64,000 nt of DNA from Dyella marensis (GTDB taxonomy: Bacteria > Pseudomonadota > Gammaproteobacteria > Xanthomonadales > Rhodanobacteraceae): the NCBI RefSeq assembly GCF_900112865.1, contig NZ_FONH01000017.1:35138-99137 (forward strand), written 5' to 3'. This document shows, piece by piece, positions 24,749 to 33,635 of this stretch (positions are counted from its first letter, which is position 1; every line of letters starts with the position of its first letter). A model generated the notes under the pieces. That model was not told the origin of the DNA, made no database searches, and saw only the letters and a list, made by a program, of their open reading frames with translations. Position numbers and translations under genes: made by a program.

Positions 24749-26479
24749 TTACTTCACTCCCTGCATCCACCGCTTGACCACCGGCGTCACAAGCAGCGCA
24801 AGTACGGCAGCTCCCAGCCCCAGCCAGACCATCTGCTGGAACAGGGTTCCATACTTGGCCGTAGCGAGCGCCATGTCGATCTGCCCGTCCGCCGGCACGT
24901 CCAGCGCGGCGAGCTTGCCCAGGATCGAGGCCAGCTGTTCGGAGAACGACGTGCCCAGCCACCATGCGCCCATCATCAGGCCGGCCACCTGCGGCACGGA
25001 CAGTTGCGTGACCGCGGAGAGGCCGATCGGCGACAACGCCACCTCGCCCATCTCGATCAGCAGATAGGCCAGCGCTATCCACCACACGCTGCCCAGCGCG
25101 CCGCTGGCCGGATCCGGGTTGCCCATCAGCAGCGGAATGAAGGCGAGGCCGGCGAAGGCAAGGCCGATCGCGCTCTTGGCGGGCTTGGACGGATTGAGGC
25201 CATGGCGTTCGAGGAAGGGCCACAGCCATGCGGCGATGGGTGCGAGCAGCACGATGAACAGCGGGCCGAGATAGGTCAGCGAGCTGGCCGTCTGCGGCAA
25301 CACGATGCAATCGCGCACGATAAAGACGACACCCATCAGCGTGAGGCCGCCGAGCAGCAGGCCGGGCAGGCGGCCGCCGTGCAGGCGCAGTGCGAGCGCC
25401 ACCAGGAACGGGCTCAGCACCAGCGGCAGCGTGGACCACGGCATCGGATGGCCTTCGCGGATCACCAGCGCGGGGAACAGATCCTTGGTCAGCATGCGGT
25501 CGTTGAACAGCACCCAGGAGCCGTAGGTCTGCTCGTACAGGGTGAAGAACAACAGGCACACCGCCACGAAGAACACGCAGGCCAGCATGTGCTGGCGCTG
25601 CACCTTGTTGCAGCGCGCGGTCACGTACCAGGCCAGCCAGCCCAGCCATGCAGCCATCGTCGCCACCTGCAGCCACAGCACCGCATTGCCCAGCTGCATC
25701 AGCGCCCACAGCGCAGGCAGCGCGAGAGCGGCGCAGAGATAGATGGTCCATTCCACCGTCAGCGGGCCGAACAGGCGTCGCCGCAGCGCCTCCGGGTCCG
25801 GCGGCTCGGCGTGGCCCTGCAGGTATTTCTGGCCGGTGAGGAATACCGCCAGGCCCGCCAGCATGCCAATGCCCGCCGCGCCGAAACCATAGCTCCAGCC
25901 ATAGCGCTCGCCGAGGTAGCCGCAGATCAGCGCCGAGAACAATGCGCCGACATTGATGCCCGCATAGAACAGGGTGAAGCCCGAATCCAGCCGCGGATCG
26001 CCTTCCGCGTACAGCTTGCCGACCACGGTGGAAATGTTCGGCTTGAGGAAACCCACGCCGCTGATGATCAGCGCCAGCGACAGATAGAACACGCTCAGCG
26101 CGAACAGGTCGCGATGCACCGCGCCATCCGGTCCCACCGTCGCCGCATGTCCTTCCACCGCCATGCCCAGGTGCCCCAGGCACAGCAGCACGCCACCGAG
26201 CAGCACGGCCTTGCGCATGCCCAGGTAGCGGTCGGCCAGGATGCCGCCAAGCACCGGTGTGGCGTAGACCAGGCCGCCGTAGGCGCCGAGTACGGACAGG
26301 CTTTCCGCGTCGGTGAAGCCGTGGTGCTTGATCAGGTACAGCGCCAGCAGCGCCTTCATGCCGTAGAACGAAAAGCGCTCCCACATCTCGGTGAAGAAGC
26401 AGACGTACAGGCCCTTGGGATGGCCGAACAGCTCGTCGCGATCGAGCGGGGCCGGAAGGTCGGGGTGGTTGGATGCCAT
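24749..26479 (-). CDS. POT-family proton-coupled oligopeptide transporter
   Basis: 576 residues, MFS fold with about 14 membrane helices. The PTR2/POT signature ExxERFSFYG appears as EMWERFSFYGMKALLALYL (about residues 31-49). FLKPNISTVVGKLY and the GINVGALFS helix are also typical. Imports di- and tripeptides with protons across the inner membrane. It is divergent from the secreted S9 peptidase gene, 150 bases apart, so the two may form a peptide-scavenging unit: the peptidase releases dipeptides outside the inner membrane and this protein takes them up (inference). Confidence 0.94.
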   Translation of the reverse strand: MASNHPDLPAPLDRDELFGHPKGLYVCFFTEMWERFSFYGMKALLALYLIKHHGFTDAESLSVLGAYGGLVYATPVLGGILADRYLGMRKAVLLGGVLLCLGHLGMAVEGHAATVGPDGAVHRDLFALSVFYLSLALIISGVGFLKPNISTVVGKLYAEGDPRLDSGFTLFYAGINVGALFSALICGYLGERYGWSYGFGAAGIGMLAGLAVFLTGQKYLQGHAEPPDPEALRRRLFGPLTVEWTIYLCAALALPALWALMQLGNAVLWLQVATMAAWLGWLAWYVTARCNKVQRQHMLACVFFVAVCLLFFTLYEQTYGSWVLFNDRMLTKDLFPALVIREGHPMPWSTLPLVLSPFLVALALRLHGGRLPGLLLGGLTLMGVVFIVRDCIVLPQTASSLTYLGPLFIVLLAPIAAWLWPFLERHGLNPSKPAKSAIGLAFAGLAFIPLLMGNPDPASGALGSVWWIALAYLLIEMGEVALSPIGLSAVTQLSVPQVAGLMMGAWWLGTSFSEQLASILGKLAALDVPADGQIDMALATAKYGTLFQQMVWLGLGAAVLALLVTPVVKRWMQGVK

Positions 26480-26629
26480 GGAACGTGCCGGACTGCAAAA
26501 GCGGCGAGTATAGCGAGCGCGGGCCGCCCGCCGCCCGCCGCAAGTCCCCGTCTTGCTGCGTTATTCCTTGCGTCGCGAGGCGGGGCCTCTGTACCGTCTG
26601 CGCTTCGTTCCACCCAGGGAATCCTGCCC

Positions 26630-28732
26630 ATGAAGCCTTTGTTTGTCGCGCTGGCGCTGTCGCTGGCGGCCTCCTCCGCCATCGCGGCCGAGGTCGAGAA
26701 TCACTCGCCGCATCCGTTCAACATCCGCGACCTGGTGATGATGGATCGCGTCGGCGATCCGCAGCTGTCGCCGGATGGCCGCTATGCGCTGTACACCGTA
26801 CGCAGCACCGACTACGCCGCGAACAAGGGCATCACCGCCATCTACCTGCTCGATCTGCAGCAGGGCGGCAAGCCGCGCAAGCTGGTCGACAAGGGCTCCT
26901 CGCCGCGCTGGGCGCCGGATGGCGCGTCGTTCTATTACCTCGCCGCGAAGGATGGCGTCGCGCAGTTGTGGCGCTGGGGCTCCAGCGACCCGAAAGCGGG
27001 GTTGCTCGGCAAGACCGCGGCCGCACCTGCGCAGGTGACGCATACGCCGCTTGACGTCAACGCGTTCGTGCTGTCGCCGGACGGCAAGCAGGCGCTGCTG
27101 AGCTTCGACGTATTCACCGACTGCGCCGACCTGGCCTGCACCAAGGAGCGGCTGGACGGGCGCGAAGCCGACAAGTCCACCGGCACCGTGTACGACAAGC
27201 TGTTCGTGCGCCACTGGGATACCTGGGCCGACGGGCGCCGCGCGCAGCTGTACATCGCCGATCTGCAGGGTGACGAAGCGCCGCGCCTGCTCAGCCTCGG
27301 CATCGACGGCGACGTGCCGAGCAAGCCGTTCGGCGGCGACGACGAATTCAGCTTCTCGCCGGACGGGCGCACCGTGTATTTCGATGCGCGCATCGCCGGC
27401 AAGACCGAGCCCTGGTCGACCAACTTCGACGTGTTCAGCGTGCCGGCCGACGGCTCCGCCGCGCCAAAGAACCTCACCGCCGCCAACCCGGCCTGGGATA
27501 CCGCGCCGGTCGCCTCGCCGGACGGCAAGACGCTGTACTACCTGGCGATGAAGGAGCCGGGTTTCGAGGCCGACCGCTTCGGCATCATGGCGCTGGACCT
27601 GGACAGCGGGCAGAAGCGCGAAGTGGCGCCCGACTGGGACCGCTCTGCCGGCGGCCTGAAGATTTCCGCCGACGGCAAGACGCTGTATGCCAGTGCGGAC
27701 GATCACGGCCAGCATCCGCTGTTCGCCATCGACGTGGCGACCGGCAAGGTGCGCACCCTGGTGACCGACGGCGCCATCGGCGGCTATTCGCTGGGCAAGT
27801 CGCGCCTGCTGCTGCAGCGCGACGATCTGAAGCATCCGGCCGATCTGTACACGGCGGACCTGCAAGGCAAGAGCCTCAAGCAGGTCACCCACTACAACGA
27901 GCAGCGCCTGAAGAACACGCAGATGGGCGAGCCGGAGTTCTTCACCTTCAAGGGTTGGAACAGCGAGACGGTGCAGGGCTATGTGGTGAAGCCGGCCAAT
28001 TACAAATCGGGCCGCAAGTACCCGGTGGCCTTCATCATCCATGGCGGCCCGCAGGGCGCGATGGAAAACGCCTGGAGCTATCGCTGGAATCCGCAGACCT
28101 ATGCGGGCCAGGGCTTCGCGGTGGTCACGGTCAACTTCCATGGTTCCACCGGCTATGGCAAGGCGTTCACCGACTCCATCTCGGGCGACTGGGGCGGCAA
28201 GCCGCTGGATGACCTCAAGGCCGGCTGGAAGGCCGCACTTTCCAAGTACAGCTTCCTCGACGGCGACCGCGCCTGCGCGCTGGGCGCCAGCTACGGCGGC
28301 TTCATGGTGTACTGGATTGCCGGCGTGTGGAACGAGCCGTGGAAGTGCCTGGTCGACCACGACGGCGTGTTCGATACCCGCTCGATGTACTACTCCACCG
28401 AAGAACTGTGGTTCGAGGAGAAGGAAAACGGCGGCACGCAGTACGAGCATCCGGAGAACTACGAGAAGTTCAATCCGCTGGACCGCGTGAAGGATTGGCG
28501 CGTGCCGATGCTGGTGGTGCATGGCGGCAAGGACTTCCGCATCCCGGACGTGCAAGGCCTGGGCGCCTTCACCGCGATGCAGCGCCGCGGCATTCCCAGC
28601 CAGTTCCTGCATTTCCCCGACGAGAACCACTGGGTGCTGAAGCCGCAGAACAGCGTGCAGTGGCACGAGACGGTCAATGCCTGGCTGAAGCAGTGGACGG
28701 CGCAGGATGGGGGCAGGAAGAACGGCAAGTGA
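26630..28732 (+). CDS. Secreted S9 family prolyl oligopeptidase (dipeptidyl-peptidase-like)
   Basis: 700 residues. Signal peptide MKPLFVALALSLAASSAIAA. Residues about 35-430 are beta-propeller/WD40-like repeats with recurring LSPDG, WAPDG and FSPDG blades. The C-terminal alpha/beta hydrolase domain has HGGP (oxyanion region), the nucleophile Ser in GASYGG, Asp in HGGKDFRIP and His in PDENHWV. Likely periplasmic or outer-membrane-associated dipeptidyl or acyl aminopeptidase. Ribosome site AGGGA nine bases before the ATG; the long open frame upstream is only the antisense of the transporter gene. Confidence 0.94.
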   Translation: MKPLFVALALSLAASSAIAAEVENHSPHPFNIRDLVMMDRVGDPQLSPDGRYALYTVRSTDYAANKGITAIYLLDLQQGGKPRKLVDKGSSPRWAPDGASFYYLAAKDGVAQLWRWGSSDPKAGLLGKTAAAPAQVTHTPLDVNAFVLSPDGKQALLSFDVFTDCADLACTKERLDGREADKSTGTVYDKLFVRHWDTWADGRRAQLYIADLQGDEAPRLLSLGIDGDVPSKPFGGDDEFSFSPDGRTVYFDARIAGKTEPWSTNFDVFSVPADGSAAPKNLTAANPAWDTAPVASPDGKTLYYLAMKEPGFEADRFGIMALDLDSGQKREVAPDWDRSAGGLKISADGKTLYASADDHGQHPLFAIDVATGKVRTLVTDGAIGGYSLGKSRLLLQRDDLKHPADLYTADLQGKSLKQVTHYNEQRLKNTQMGEPEFFTFKGWNSETVQGYVVKPANYKSGRKYPVAFIIHGGPQGAMENAWSYRWNPQTYAGQGFAVVTVNFHGSTGYGKAFTDSISGDWGGKPLDDLKAGWKAALSKYSFLDGDRACALGASYGGFMVYWIAGVWNEPWKCLVDHDGVFDTRSMYYSTEELWFEEKENGGTQYEHPENYEKFNPLDRVKDWRVPMLVVHGGKDFRIPDVQGLGAFTAMQRRGIPSQFLHFPDENHWVLKPQNSVQWHETVNAWLKQWTAQDGGRKNGK

Positions 28733-28749
28733 CGTTCGCTCCAGCAAAT

Positions 28750-28778
28750 AAAAAGGCGGCCTTCGGGCCGCCTTTTTT
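28750..28778 (+). terminator. Intrinsic terminator after the S9 peptidase
   Basis: GGCGGCC-TTCG-GGCCGCC stem (UUCG tetraloop) followed by six T and preceded by A residues, so it could also work from the other strand. It lies between the peptidase gene and the convergent corA. Confidence 0.88.
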
Positions 28779-28786
28779 AATCTCGC

Positions 28787-28823
28787 GTAGGTTGGGGTGA
28801 GCCGAAGGCGAACCCCAACCTAC
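28787..28823. repeat. REP-like palindrome overlapping the corA stop codon
   Basis: GTAGGTTGGGGT and its exact reverse complement ACCCCAACCTAC flank a short GC-rich centre (gagccgaaggcga). The same arms recur at 37353-37445. Such GGTTGGGGT/ACCCCAACC palindromes are scattered between genes in many Xanthomonadales. The right arm supplies the TAG stop codon of corA. Confidence 0.75.
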
Positions 28824-29866
28824 AACCAGCGCGAACGCTTCAGCCAGTAGTAGATGCCTGCCACCACGCCGACCACCAGGGCGATCATCGCCGGATAGGC
28901 CCAGGTCTTGTCCAGCTCCGGCATGTGATGGAAGTTCATGCCATACCAGCTGGTGATCAGCGTCGGCGCGGCCAGCATGGCGGCCCAGCCGGCGAGCTTC
29001 TTCATCACCTCGTTCTGGTTGAAGGTCACCAGCGAAAGGTTGATGTTGATGGCGGCGGAGAGCATCTCGCGCATCGCGCTGATCGATTCGTTGACGCGGA
29101 ACACGTGATCGTAGACGTCGCGGAAATACGCGCGCAGCTCGTCCGGAATCAGGTGCGGATGCATGCGCACCAGCTGGCTGATGATGTCCTGCAACGGCGC
29201 CACCGCCAGGCGCAGCGTCATCAGGTCGCGCTGCATGTCGTACAGGCGCCGCACGGTGCGGCGCTTGAAGGTATCCCCGAAGATGTCCTGCTCCAGCTCC
29301 TGCAGCTCTTCCTTGAACTCGCGCACGATCGGCAGCAGGTTGTCGACGATGAAATCGAGCACGCCGTAGAGGCCATAGCTGGGACCGAGCGCGAGCAGGT
29401 CCGGCGTGTGCTCGCAGGCGCGGCGGGCCGGCGCATAGGATAGCGAGGCGCCGTGGCGCACGGTGACCAGGTAGCGCGCGCCCAGGAAGATGTGCGTCTC
29501 GCCGAAGGCGATGTGCCCGTTCACCAGTTGCGCGGTCTGCACCACGATGAACAGCGATTCGCCGTAGGCCTCGATCTTGGTGCGCTGATGGGCCGCCTGG
29601 GCATCCTCGATCGCAAGATCATGCAGGTCGAATTCTTCCTGCAGTTTCAGCAACAGCGATTCATCGGGCTCGTGCAGGCCCACCCAGACGAAGGTATCCG
29701 GCTCCTTCAGCACATCGCTGATCGCATCCAGCGTGACATCGCCGATGCGCTTGCCGTCGCGGGTGTTGTAGGCGACGCAGTTGACCACCATGGCGGGCTT
29801 TGCGTCGTCGGGCGTGGAGGCGGTGCGTGTGCTGAGGACCATGCCGCGCATGATGCCCAGGGCCAC
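28820..29866 (-). CDS. corA: CorA family magnesium/cobalt transporter
   Basis: 348 residues. A long cytoplasmic N-terminal domain with helical stalk, then two C-terminal membrane helices. The selectivity motif GMN is in SWYGMNFHHMPEL between them, and the positively charged tail KRSRWL follows. Forms a homopentameric Mg2+/Co2+ channel in the inner membrane. Early Met codons at residues 1, 6 and 9 make the start uncertain by a few residues. The stop codon is inside a REP-like element. CorC lies two genes upstream on the same strand. Confidence 0.95.
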   Translation of the reverse strand: MALGIMRGMVLSTRTASTPDDAKPAMVVNCVAYNTRDGKRIGDVTLDAISDVLKEPDTFVWVGLHEPDESLLLKLQEEFDLHDLAIEDAQAAHQRTKIEAYGESLFIVVQTAQLVNGHIAFGETHIFLGARYLVTVRHGASLSYAPARRACEHTPDLLALGPSYGLYGVLDFIVDNLLPIVREFKEELQELEQDIFGDTFKRRTVRRLYDMQRDLMTLRLAVAPLQDIISQLVRMHPHLIPDELRAYFRDVYDHVFRVNESISAMREMLSAAININLSLVTFNQNEVMKKLAGWAAMLAAPTLITSWYGMNFHHMPELDKTWAYPAMIALVVGVVAGIYYWLKRSRWL

Positions 29867-29892
29867 ATGCGCGGTTCAATAGCGGGATTGTT

Positions 29893-31110
29893 TCAGTGAA
29901 TACGCCGCAACCCCCGCCGCAGGCTCCACGACAACGCCAGCCAGCACGGAATCGCAAACAGCAGCCAGGGTTGGTTCTGCTGCACGGTGCCGGGCAGCAG
30001 GTGCAGGGTGAGGGCGGTGGCGATGGCTAGCAGTTGCAGCAGCAGGATGCGGTCGGCCAGGCGCGAGGCGGCGAGGCCGCGGCGGGCGCGCCACAGCGAA
30101 GGCAGCAGCAGGAAGGCGAGCGGGTTGAACAGCAGCAGGTTGGCGTTGGCCCAGGCCGAGTGGTGGGTGGTCAGGGTCCACAGCACCAGCAGCAAGAGGC
30201 CGACGATGCCGGCGGCAACGAGGTAGAGCGTACCCAGCAGGGCGAGGCCGGTAGGCCAGCGGCGCGCGGTGACGATCAGCAGCGCGGCGAAGACCAGGCC
30301 GGCGATCGCCAATGGCGCACGCAGGTCGGGCGCGTGTTCCGGTGGGACGTCGAGGCGGTTGGGCGACACCAGCTGGCTTTCGCCGGCGAGCACGCGCGTG
30401 CCGCCGGTGCCGTCGTCGATCTTTACGCTGGCCAGTTCGCGCTGCAGCACCATCGGCAGGAAGCTTTCCTGCCATGCCGTCGGCGGCTGGTCGGCGTAGG
30501 GCCCCAGGCCCAGGTCCAGGATCAGCATCAGCCACGACTGCGCGCTCATCAGGCGTGCGGTCTGCTGGCGATAAGTCATGCCGCCGGCGCGCGTTTCCAG
30601 CTGCTTGCGGATGGCGCCGCCGACCGCGCGGTCCAGCGCGTCGCGCACGCGGGTGGTGCAGTTGTCGACGTAGTAGTCGTAGTCGTAGCGCGCGTTCTCG
30701 GGGCGCAGGTTCCACAGCAGGAAGTCGCGCAGCGCCGCGGCCTGGTCCGGCGTGAGTGCCAGCGGCTGGCGCGTCACCGAGCGGCCGGATTCGATGTAGT
30801 AATGCTGGTCCTGCGCGGTATACGCCGCATCCATCAGGTAATGCATGCGGCCGCGCGCGAAGTTGAGCAGGAAACCGCTCTCGTCGAAATCGAACACGCC
30901 ATAGTTGAAGTCGACCGATTCGCCGCTGACCGTGTCGTGCACCTGGATGGCGTCGTGGCCGAAGCGTTCCCAATACGTCTCGCCGGGGCCGTAGGTGACG
31001 AGGGCGATCTCGAGGTTGGCTCCCGGCGCGTTGGCGACGCTCGCATGAGCCTGGGCGAACGCAGCCCCCAGCAACGCAAACAGCAGGAGGGTGCGAGCGA
31101 TCAGGCTCAT
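29893..31110 (-). CDS. Lnb/DUF4105 periplasmic-domain membrane protein
   Basis: 405 residues. Signal peptide (MSLIARTLLLFALLGAAFAQAHA), then a DUF4105 domain now named for the Lnb N-terminal domain: WERFGHDAI and NFNYGVFDF-like block (here DFNYGVFDFDE), RQQTARLM and DNCTTRVRDAL, which hold the His and Cys likely to form a thiol active site. About four membrane helices make up the C-terminal half. In Gram-positive Lnb this domain moves an acyl chain within lipoproteins; whether that holds in Gram-negatives is not known. It lies between corC and corA on the same strand. Confidence 0.8.
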   Translation of the reverse strand: MSLIARTLLLFALLGAAFAQAHASVANAPGANLEIALVTYGPGETYWERFGHDAIQVHDTVSGESVDFNYGVFDFDESGFLLNFARGRMHYLMDAAYTAQDQHYYIESGRSVTRQPLALTPDQAAALRDFLLWNLRPENARYDYDYYVDNCTTRVRDALDRAVGGAIRKQLETRAGGMTYRQQTARLMSAQSWLMLILDLGLGPYADQPPTAWQESFLPMVLQRELASVKIDDGTGGTRVLAGESQLVSPNRLDVPPEHAPDLRAPLAIAGLVFAALLIVTARRWPTGLALLGTLYLVAAGIVGLLLLVLWTLTTHHSAWANANLLLFNPLAFLLLPSLWRARRGLAASRLADRILLLQLLAIATALTLHLLPGTVQQNQPWLLFAIPCWLALSWSLRRGLRRIH

Positions 31111-31142
31111 CGGCGTGGGTTTCCCAGAGGATGAAAAGCGGC

Positions 31143-32012
31143 TCAGCCTTCGGCGAGGCGGGTGACGCGGAACTGCTGCACGCGGCGGTCGTCCGCCTCG
31201 GTGACCAGGAACAGATAATCGCCGATGGCGACTTCCTCGCCGACCTCGGGCAGATGGCCGAATTCTGAAGTGGCCATGCCGCCGACGGTGTCGAACTCCT
31301 CGTCGGAGAACGCGGCGCCGGCCTGCTCGTTGAAGTCGGCGATCGGCGTCAGCGCGCTGACCAGCCAGCCGCCGCCGGCCTGCTCGTGCATCAGCTCGGG
31401 TTCTTCCTCGTCGTCGTGCTCGTCGTCGATCTCGCCGACGATCTGCTCCAGCACGTCCTCGATGGTGATCAGGCCGGCGACGCCGCCGTACTCGTCGACC
31501 ACCAGGGCCATGTGGTTGCGGGTGTGGCGGAACTCGGCCAGCAGCACGTTCAGGCGCATGGCCTCGGGGATCAGCACCGCGGGACGCAGCACGGTGGCGA
31601 GGCTGAAATCGCGGCCGTCGCCGACGAACTTCAGCAGGTCCTTGGCCAGCAGGATGCCGAGGATCTCGTCCTTGTCCTCGCCGTGCACTGGAAAGCGGGA
31701 GTGGCCGGATTCGACCACGGTGGCGAAAATCTCGCTCAGCGGAGCCTCGGCGGAGACCATCACGATCTGGGCGCGCGGGACCATCACGTCGTCCACGCTC
31801 AGCTCGGTGACCTTGATGGCGCCCTCGACCATGGTGAGGGTGTCGTTGGACATCAGGCCGTTGGCCTGGGCCGAGCGCAGCTCTTCAATCAGCTCTTCGC
31901 GATTGCGCGGCTCGCCGGAAAACAGATGGCCCAGTCGATCCCACCATTTGCGGTGGGCCGGGCCGCTGGTACTGCCAGGGTCCTCGTTCATTACGCTTGC
32001 GGGTGTGCCCAT
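31143..32012 (-). CDS. corC: CorC/HlyC family transporter-associated CBS protein
   Basis: 289 residues, cytoplasmic. Two CBS domains (about residues 75-195; VMVPRAQIVMV, SRFPVHGEDKDEILGILLAKDLL, HMALVVDEYGGVAGLITIEDVLEQIVGEI) followed by a CorC_HlyC domain (GWLVSALTPIADFNE, TVGGMATSEFGHLPEVGEE). It lacks the membrane DUF21 part, as E. coli CorC does. The better start may be the ATG at 31991 (MNEDPGS), which matches the E. coli N-terminus. Implicated in Mg/Co efflux together with CorA. Third of phoH-ybeY-corC. Confidence 0.93.
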   Translation of the reverse strand: MGTPASVMNEDPGSTSGPAHRKWWDRLGHLFSGEPRNREELIEELRSAQANGLMSNDTLTMVEGAIKVTELSVDDVMVPRAQIVMVSAEAPLSEIFATVVESGHSRFPVHGEDKDEILGILLAKDLLKFVGDGRDFSLATVLRPAVLIPEAMRLNVLLAEFRHTRNHMALVVDEYGGVAGLITIEDVLEQIVGEIDDEHDDEEEPELMHEQAGGGWLVSALTPIADFNEQAGAAFSDEEFDTVGGMATSEFGHLPEVGEEVAIGDYLFLVTEADDRRVQQFRVTRLAEG

Positions 32013-32084
32013 GCGTAGGGCGGAATGGCGAGTCTAGCCTAAAACTTGTGACGATTCAGGGCGCAAGCCTCGCATTGCAGGCCC

Positions 32085-32567
32085 TCAGGCGTACGGATCG
32101 GCGATGCCCAGGCCGGCCAGGGTGCGGGTTTCCAGCGCCTCCATGGCCTCGGCCTCGGCGTCTTCCTGGTGGTCGTAGCCCAGCAGGTGCAGTACGCCGT
32201 GCACGGTCATATGGGCCCAGTGGTCGCGCGGCGCCTTGCCCTGTTCGGCCGCTTCGCGGGCCACCACGGGAGCACAGATGGCCAGGTCGCCGATCAGCGG
32301 CAGGGCCACGCCGGGCGGCAGCTCGGCGGGAAAGGACAGTACGTTGGTGGCGTAGTCCTTGCCGCGGTAGTCGCGGTTGAGGGCGCGGCCTTCCCTGGCG
32401 TCGACGATACGGATCGACAGTTCCGTCGCCTTGCGCCGCCTGGCGCCGCGCAGCGCCGCTTCGACCCAGCGGCGGAAACTGGCGGAGGAGGGCACGCCGG
32501 CGCGCGGCGCCGCGTAGCCGACCGAGAGGCTCAGGTTCGACGCGGCGGCGGCCTTCGCCGGACTCAC
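32085..32567 (-). CDS. ybeY: Endoribonuclease YbeY
   Basis: Zinc-dependent single-strand RNase for 16S rRNA 3'-end maturation and 70S quality control. 160 residues. The metal site [11 protein letters not shown] is complete (three His). GTG start overlaps the phoH stop (GTGA), as usual for this conserved pair. Confidence 0.95.
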   Translation of the reverse strand: MSPAKAAAASNLSLSVGYAAPRAGVPSSASFRRWVEAALRGARRRKATELSIRIVDAREGRALNRDYRGKDYATNVLSFPAELPPGVALPLIGDLAICAPVVAREAAEQGKAPRDHWAHMTVHGVLHLLGYDHQEDAEAEAMEALETRTLAGLGIADPYA

Positions 32568-33544
32568 CTGGTTTCCTCGGGCTTCTGTTCGAACGCCTCA
32601 TAGGCGCGCACGATCTTCGCCACCAGCGGATGGCGCACCACGTCGCGCGAGGTGAAGAAGGTGAAGCTGATGCCCTCCACGCCGCGCAGCACCTCGACCG
32701 CATGGCGCAGGCCGGAGCGCACGTTGCGCGGCAGGTCGACCTGGCTGACGTCGCCGGTGATCACCGCCACCGAGCCGAAGCCGATGCGGGTGAGGAACAT
32801 CTTCATCTGCTCGACCGTGGTGTTCTGGGCCTCGTCCAGGATCACGTACGAGTCGTTGAGCGTGCGGCCGCGCATATAGGCCAGCGGCGCGATCTCGATC
32901 ACATTGCGTTCGATCAGCTTGGCCACTTTCTCGAAGCCGAGCATTTCGTACAGCGCGTCGTACAGCGGCCGCAGGTAAGGATCGACTTTCTGCGACAGAT
33001 CGCCCGGCAGGAAGCCGAGCTTCTCGCCGGCCTCCACCGCGGGACGCACCAGCAGCAGGCGCTGCACGCGGTTCGCTTCCAGCGCTTCCACCGCACTGGC
33101 GACCGCCAGGTAGGTCTTGCCGGTGCCGGCCGGGCCCACGCCGAAGCTGATGTCGTGGGTGGTGATCGCGTGCAGGTAGCGCGCCTGGTTCGGGCCGCGG
33201 CCCTTGATCACGCCGCGCTTGACCTTGATCACCACTTCCTGCGCGCCCTCGGCTGCCTCGGCAGTGAGCGCGTCGATGCCGGATTCGGCCAGATGGAGAT
33301 TGATGCGCGCGCCGGTGAGGGTCTCCTGCTCGGTGCTGCTGTACAGCGCGCGCAGCACTTTTTCCGCCGCGCGCGTGGCGGCGTCCTCGCCGATCACCTG
33401 GAACAGGTTGCCGCGATGGTCGATCTCCACGCCAAGGCGCAGTTCGATCTGGCGCAGGTGTTCGTCGAAGGGGCCGCAGAGGTTGGCGAGGCGGGCGTTG
33501 TCTTCGGGGTCTAGCGCGAAGTCGCGCTGATTGAGCTCGGTCAT
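32564..33544 (-). CDS. ybeZ: PhoH-like ATPase (YbeZ)
   Basis: 326 residues. N-terminal nucleic-acid-binding-like region ([18 protein letters not shown]), then a P-loop ATPase: Walker A GPAGTGKT, Walker [10 protein letters not shown], and GDVSQVDLP sensor. Partner of YbeY in rRNA processing. The start is the ATG at 33544 (MTELNQRDF), where conserved sequence begins. In many relatives miaB lies just upstream; here a divergent exporter operon intervenes and miaB is at 37446. Confidence 0.95.
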   Translation of the reverse strand: MTELNQRDFALDPEDNARLANLCGPFDEHLRQIELRLGVEIDHRGNLFQVIGEDAATRAAEKVLRALYSSTEQETLTGARINLHLAESGIDALTAEAAEGAQEVVIKVKRGVIKGRGPNQARYLHAITTHDISFGVGPAGTGKTYLAVASAVEALEANRVQRLLLVRPAVEAGEKLGFLPGDLSQKVDPYLRPLYDALYEMLGFEKVAKLIERNVIEIAPLAYMRGRTLNDSYVILDEAQNTTVEQMKMFLTRIGFGSVAVITGDVSQVDLPRNVRSGLRHAVEVLRGVEGISFTFFTSRDVVRHPLVAKIVRAYEAFEQKPEETR

Positions 33545-33607
33545 AGGCGCGCGAGAGTAGCGCGGGGGAGGGATCAGGGCTACCCGGACGGGGCCGCACT
33601 TGCCAGT

Positions 33608-33627
33608 AATTAATTGTTTAATTAATT
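33608..33627. promoter_or_regulatory. AT-rich palindrome, probable operator of the TetR regulator
   Basis: AATTAATT-GTTT-AATTAATT: two copies of a self-complementary octamer four bases apart, ending eight bases before the tetR ATG in very GC-rich surroundings. Its position fits autoregulation of the TetR-exporter operon. Binding is inference. Confidence 0.55.
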
Positions 33628-33635
33628 TAAGCCTC

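Noticed and set aside
25004..26629. 542-codon N-terminal extension of the S9 peptidase frame
   Set aside because: Antisense of the POT transporter gene. The peptidase has a clear signal peptide and ribosome site at 26630.
33600..33635. Upstream in-frame start for the TetR regulator (adds MPVINCLINLSL)
   Set aside because: The added residues are encoded by the AT-rich palindrome that looks like the operator, and conserved sequence begins later.
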